This document shows, in pieces, positions 58,886 through 64,000 of a stretch of 64,000 bases of DNA (its first letter is position 1; every line of letters begins with the position of its first letter). Position numbers and translations under genes: made by a program. This DNA comes from Turritopsis dohrnii (Eukaryota > Cnidaria > Hydrozoa > Anthoathecata > Oceaniidae), in NCBI GenBank assembly GCA_027922465.2, contig BQMF02000612.1, positions 62,001 through 126,000 of the forward strand, given 5' to 3'. Below the pieces are notes generated by a model. That model did not search any database. It had not been told where the DNA came from and saw only the letters and a list, made by a program, of their open reading frames with translations.

Positions 58886-59873
58886 TCTATATATTAATAG
58901 CCGATTCTCTGTTTGTCTGTAAGTCACGCAAAATGGTGGATTGAGTTGTGAGCGAAATTATTTCTTTTTTTGTGTGCGACGTGAGTTCGAAATAAATACA
59001 TTGCAACCTTAATCGAACGTGACTTTTTTGGCACGTGAACCAATCGAAATAACGTTTTGCTTTTATTATTATTGTTAGTTTTATATTCTTTATATTTTTG
59101 GCTTTGAAAACAATACATCAACTAAATACAAAGAAACTAACTGATTAAACATTTTGGACAAAAAGGGGCAGTGGCAGAACGTGACAGCATGTTCGGTTTG
59201 CCAGTGTATCCTAAGACTTGCCTGGCTGTCTGAGACGGGTGAACTTTTTTTCGAGCAATCAAAATGTTTAAAAACCGATAGGTAAAAAAACACTATCATG
59301 AAACAAAATATTTTTTTGCTTTTGTCTTAATAGTTGTCTTAATTTCTTTTAATCGATTTCTTTTAATCTATTTTAATCTGATCGAACGTTTTTTATTCAC
59401 TTCATTCATTTAGCACATGCACTTTTTTCTCCTCCCGTGTAATCTTTTTAAGAGAAACCATTTTTTCACCTACTTCTGACAGCACCCGTGTTAGAGCGCG
59501 TAAAACAAAAGCTAATAATAAGTCGAAAAGATTTTTCTCTCTGCGTTTTAAGTGTATTGTTAAACTGATATTTGATTGGTTTAAAATCGTAAATAAAAAC
59601 CACGTGAGGTTCACGTTCGGAATGCATTGTGTAAAGCAAGAAAGTCTGCTGACATTTTAAGTCCGACCGCGACAATGAACGGCTGAGTTAAGAGCATGCA
59701 AGATTTGAAACACCAGGAACGTATTTCTCTTCACGTGCAAACGAACTTTATTAGGCGATAAAGCCAGCAGCTAAGGAAGTCTTCTCGCTGGTTTTAAGTG
59801 CAATAATTTGGAGCAGGTGGTGATACAATGAAGGCTGAACATGGGCGGCGAGCGACGCCACCTTGGCGGCTAG
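58886..59873 (+). mobile_element. Helitron family B, unit 5
   Basis: 988 bp, long type, with a unique 3' half. Ends CTAG at 59870-59873 followed by host T, completing an A/T insertion site for the whole five-unit array. Confidence 0.85.
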
Positions 59874-60345
59874 TATTTATATAAAAAGCATTAGTAAATA
59901 AGTATAAACAAACAAACAGTTAAAAGCAAAGAAAATGAAGAGGGTAAAAACATGTGTCGACCAGCTTGGATAACCAGACTTGAACTGAATAACTGAAATA
60001 GTCAAGTCAAAAATCACATTTCCAATAGACTAACAAATTCTTTGAAATTTGGCGTTTTCCGTACATCAAGAGCCAAGTTGTTATACAATTTGGCTCCCAT
60101 GTACGCAAACGCACCACGTGAATATTGCTGTTTACATAGGCGTTGGTTATCCTCCATATACGTGTATAGCTTTAACGTTTAAAATGAGGACGATGAATAT
60201 CTGTTGGCTGGGTTTCTGCGGATTTCGCCAGTACAATGAAATAAGTAACTTAAAAGCTGACGTTGTTTTTTCCAACCAGTATATGAAATTGTTTATTAGC
60301 GGGATTCGGAAAAATTATTATTTTTCTATAGATTTGTAGGGAATT
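59874..60345 (-). mobile_element. LINE C-terminal remnant and 3' UTR
   Basis: The minus-strand frame ending at TGA 60016-60014 reads RGAFAYMGAKLYNNLALDVR then KTPNFKEFVSLLEM. This is the typical last segment of CR1/Jockey-type LINE reverse transcriptases (F.y.GaklwN.Lp..lR...s...F). The 3' UTR runs left into the Helitron array and resumes at 55940. The upstream part is cut near 60342 by the second 4-bp-duplication transposon. Confidence 0.65.
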
Positions 60346-63235
60346 CACGTTCATTTGTGTGCGGCAAGTTATTATGCGCATGTGCGAACATTTTCTCTGA
60401 AAAAGCCGTTAAAGATGGCGGAGTGGACTGGAAGAGAGATTGCTTTTATTTGTTTTTCTGGATGAATATGTAATAAAAAGCATATTTAATACGGTTAGAG
60501 ACCGCTGACCGAATGTCATTGCAGACACAAGTCATTACTTTCACTTTTAAAATTATTTTTTTAAATTCTACTCACGTGGGGAAGAGTACAGGATCAGCAA
60601 AGCGAGCACTGTACAAACTGCATTTCCCAGAGGGTATACTGACTAATTGCTGAAATATATCACAAAAAAAAATTTTTCAGAGGGTTTGTTGAATATGTAT
60701 TGGTAGTATTAAGGTATATGAAGTAGATGGTGCATAATTTGATATGGTGTCAGCTTTTTATGGGTATTTGTTTTGGTTCAAAGATGGCTCTCAGATCAAG
60801 CACCAAAAACCTTCATTCAGGAACACTTTACTTCAAGAAAGACTGTGAATGTGAAATTGTTTTAACTACTAATAAGCCATATACAAAGATGAATGTATTT
60901 TGAACCTTTGCATTTCCTTTTTTGTCTGCTGTGGTGTCATTAACTGGGAGAAACCCAGTTCTTGAATCCAGCAGATGTAATACGAGTTTTTAAAATTTCC
61001 TGATCATTTGAGTAGCACTGACGTTTCACTTGTTTCATGGTATCTGTTTTTAAGCAGTCCCATCTCGATTAGTATATTGAATGCTTTCGAATAATTTAAT
61101 TTCTAAAGTGGTAAATCGAGTAAATGAAAACAGATTTATTCTGAACAAGGAAGCTTTGAAAGTCAATGAGTTTTTCTGAAAGACTGTTTATTCATTCCCT
61201 TATTTATATATCTTATGATGAAGTCAGCTTTTATAGATATACATTGGGTTACTATTTTTTCGAAGAAGCTTCAGAAATTCGTTTTACTCTCTAACAAATG
61301 TTGATTCTGGAGACATTGATGGATAAAAAACTTGTGATTTATGTATTCAATATATTTATTTGACTTTAGCAGAATAATGTTTTAACGTTTCATTGTTTTC
61401 TAGCAGGTAATGTAATAAATATATAAACAATATTCAGTATGAAAATGGAAAAGGTTATTGAAGTAAAATATTCAATTCACAAGGAGTGCATAAGAAAAGG
61501 GAAATTGATGCTTGTGAACATAGATAATTCATAAAGTATTGGCAGAAATTTGTGACTATTATCGAAGACGAAGCAGTTGAAGAAGTAATCATTTCTAAAG
61601 GGACATTGTTCATATAGAGAATGTTGAGGAGGAAACCGTTGAAGAATTAACAATCTCTGAAGATACAGATGTAGCTTGTTGGTTAGGATGTATCAAATTC
61701 TATGACAATTCCTCACTTGTTTCGTACAATAATGCTGTGTTTTTGGTGAAGCTTTTGAAGATACACTGGAATCTTGTTATGATTCGTAGTCTTTTCTTAT
61801 CTCAGTGTAACCTTGGAACAAGGTTTGGAATGAATAATCATAGAAACTTTGAAACAGTTTACTTACGACATTATTATGCTTTTGTTGTTGTTTGTCAAAA
61901 AAATTGGCTGGAAAAGAAAAATTATGTTTTTTTATTAATTGTGTATAATACTTAATTTGTCTAGTTTAACTTAGATCAACCAGATTTAAATGATATGACA
62001 TTGGAATTAGTTCTTGAAATTTCCTGCTTGATGACATGTAGCACTACATTCTGAGGAATTGCTTTTTCGTACATTCAAATTCATTGGTAACTTTTTGCTG
62101 TGTTTTCAAATAATTTTAGGTTTTTTCACATCCAATTTCGAACCTCACTCTAAAGCATTTAGTCATTTGTTTAACATTACTATCAGTGACAACATATATA
62201 AGTAAAGTTTGCACTGCGGGATGGACATTTTGTTTCTGTCTTTCCATTTTGTCAGGCAGCAAAGGCATTGTGTGTGTTTACATTTCATAGCTGAATAGGT
62301 TGTAAATTCAATGTAAAACACAAAGGATGTTTGCACAGTTCTGTGGGTTTTCAGCAGATAGTGTGGGGTTCATGTTATCAGGCAATGACAAAGGGAAAAG
62401 GGAAGGAGTGTTTTGATGTGTTCAGAAGATTTCAGATTTTGACCAAACATCTTTTTTTATCTTCCCCTTTTGTGGATTTTTTCTGCAGTCTGCCTTTCGC
62501 TTATGTTTTCACAGAATTGCAGATAACATATTTGGGAGTTTCCAGACCACTCAGCAAAGGTGTGATCCTCTCTGTGTGTTCACGAAAGTTTCTATATTCC
62601 TCCAATTTGAATAGCAATTCAAGTCAAGCATGCATGTTTTTGGGGTAGATCCCTGCTCTATCCTGACACCAGTCAACTCAGAATGCTATCTTTTATTCTG
62701 TAAAGTAAAAGTATAATTTTAAAAAGGATATTTTTCAGGCTATTTCCACACGATCTACTAAATTTCTCAAATGTACTTCAAGAGGGTGGCCATATTGAGG
62801 TGGTTGACGATATTCCGATAACATCCTTAAAAAAACTGACACCAACGTGGAATTTTCAGGAAAACTAGATAAAAGATAGATGTTTCGAATTAAATTGTGT
62901 TTCTTGACTTAAAAAATATTTTGATTCTTCATTTTTGTCGTTTTGATGATGCTATGCCTGAGAGAACGTCTCTGTAGTAAATCAGAGAATAGCTATCGAT
63001 TCAATCGAAAATCGAATATGATAGCTGTGTCTGTCTATTCTGTGGTCTTATTTAATTCAAACAAAAACATCTGCTTTCGCATTTTATTAACGAAATATGA
63101 TAAGTTTCCTAATTTAAGAAGGTATATGAAACTACTCAAAATCTTTCATCAGAAGTTTCCATGTTGATTTTTCATAATCTCGCTGACGCATGCGCATAAT
63201 AACATTCCGCCTGCACGCAAAACTGAACGAACGTG
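60346..63235. mobile_element. 2.89-kb element with 4-bp duplication, copy 2
   Basis: Collinear with 51715-54580 apart from scattered substitutions and small indels, including a longer left terminal repeat (CACGTTCATTTGTGTGCGGC). Flanked by AATT on both sides (60342-60345, 63236-63239). The different flank from copy 1 (ACTC) argues for independent transposition, not segmental duplication. Confidence 0.8.
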
Positions 63236-63236
63236 A

Positions 63237-63461
63237 ATTGTATACAACTTAGTGCAGTTGTTCGTGAATTTTTCCCTACAAAGTCATTAGAAACTTCAGA
63301 TTAACACTTGAAATAAGCCTGCAAAGTAATTATGTTTCTTTTGATACAACAAAAGGCTTTAAATCTCTGAAGTACCGTTTCAGTAGAACAGTTTCAAAAT
63401 AATTCTCACAAGTAATTGCTTTTTTTCGTGTAACAGGCTCGTCGAGTTTACGAATCTCCCT
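63237..63461 (-). repeat. Dispersed repeat, inverted partner of 6348-6572
   Basis: Reverse complement of 6348-6572 with small changes; begins right at the transposon's right flank. Confidence 0.6.
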
Positions 63462-64000
63462 AATTGATGAAAGCAAAAATGACATCTACCAAGACGTGGA
63501 TTTATATCAGCGGACAGGACTCTCGAATTTGCCCCGTTTTTAACCTGAAAGTCTACTTACAAGACGGCGGGCTATCAAGCAGGAGTTCTGACTTGTACTT
63601 ATCCAGACCTATATCAGTGTTTTCAAAAAACAAATTCGATTGATTGCGGAGTCAGAAGATTCCTCTTAGTTACACAAGAATGCGTGAGATCTTTTTACAT
63701 TCCCAGAAATCCATTGATCTGGACAAGAAGCACTTCGGTCTCCACAGCCAGCTTTTCCTACTAATTTCCTATCAATAACTTGCAAACCTGAAGGTAACTA
63801 AAATCTTATTGTCAGGTTTGTAAGCTACTCGTAGAAAATGAGAGCTTTACCGTAGTGAAAATATTAAAACGTTTTTTATTCGTCGGTGAAATTTTAACTG
63901 TAATTCAAAATATGTGATGTATAGGCTAGTGCATAATAAACAATGTGTAGGCAGTACAAAAACACCATATGTTCATGCGTTAGCTTTGGTAAGAATGCCA
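63462..64000. other. No supported gene
   Basis: Unassigned sequence up to the window edge; no exon or repeat recognised. Confidence 0.3.

Noticed and set aside
51715..63235. Segmental duplication explaining the two 2.9-kb copies
   Set aside because: Each copy has its own 4-bp flank repeat and unrelated surroundings, as expected for transposition.

Overview
The window is AT-rich, intron-bearing eukaryotic DNA, most likely from a marine invertebrate and plausibly a cnidarian. That placement is inference: spliced CD225 (dispanin) genes occur together with DIRS-like, Penelope-like, REL-endonuclease LINE, Helitron, pogo/Tigger, hAT-like and MADF/THAP remnants. No bacterial features, CRISPR array or rRNA gene was seen.

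Only a few gene models can be supported. Two paralogous four-exon dispanin genes sit near the left end (887-2060, minus) and at 48529-49556 (plus). They share intron positions and phases. A two-exon C2H2 zinc-finger gene (38630-39533) faces a frameshifted THAP-domain pseudogene (39626-40461). A two-exon fragment of an unrecognised spliced gene (28398-28792, minus) lies inside a nested DNA transposon. Nearly everything else is mobile DNA.

Layout. 0-5 kb: dispanin gene 1, degenerate repeats and a MADF remnant. 5.5-18 kb: a head-to-tail array of non-autonomous Helitrons (family A, minus orientation). It is interrupted by an intact-looking 5.26-kb transposon (10745-16003) that has 10-bp terminal inverted repeats, an 11-bp target duplication and one long ORF. 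The predicted protein has a coiled coil, a DDE/D-like core with a CxxH motif, and a Tudor-like tail. 18-22 kb: a pogo/Tigger remnant, a 308-bp tandem duplication and a short TIR element. 22-25 kb: CAG(G/T)GGCGGATC elements with 5-bp duplications. 25-30 kb: two nested CCCAG...CTGGG elements built of iterated ACGT-core palindromes, themselves inside a Helitron copy. 30-38 kb: LINE remnants, short elements and more Helitron copies, one split by a TAA-flanked MITE. 38-46 kb: zinc-finger/THAP genes, a pogo MITE, a tRNA-derived SINE, a Penelope-like remnant and a LINE 3' end. 46-50 kb: sparse sequence and dispanin gene 2. 50-64 kb: a DIRS-like gag split by a 2.87-kb element with 4-bp duplications, a second copy of that element at 60346-63235, and between them a perfect-junction tandem array of five family-B Helitrons sitting in a LINE 3' tail.

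The elements form a readable insertion history. Helitron copies are the oldest shared substrate, and their paralogues act as empty-site controls for three later transposon families. The strongest candidate for something undescribed is the 10745-16003 transposon. The second is the Helitron tandem arrays with their covarying 3' hairpins, interchangeable ends and conserved TGACGTCA sites.
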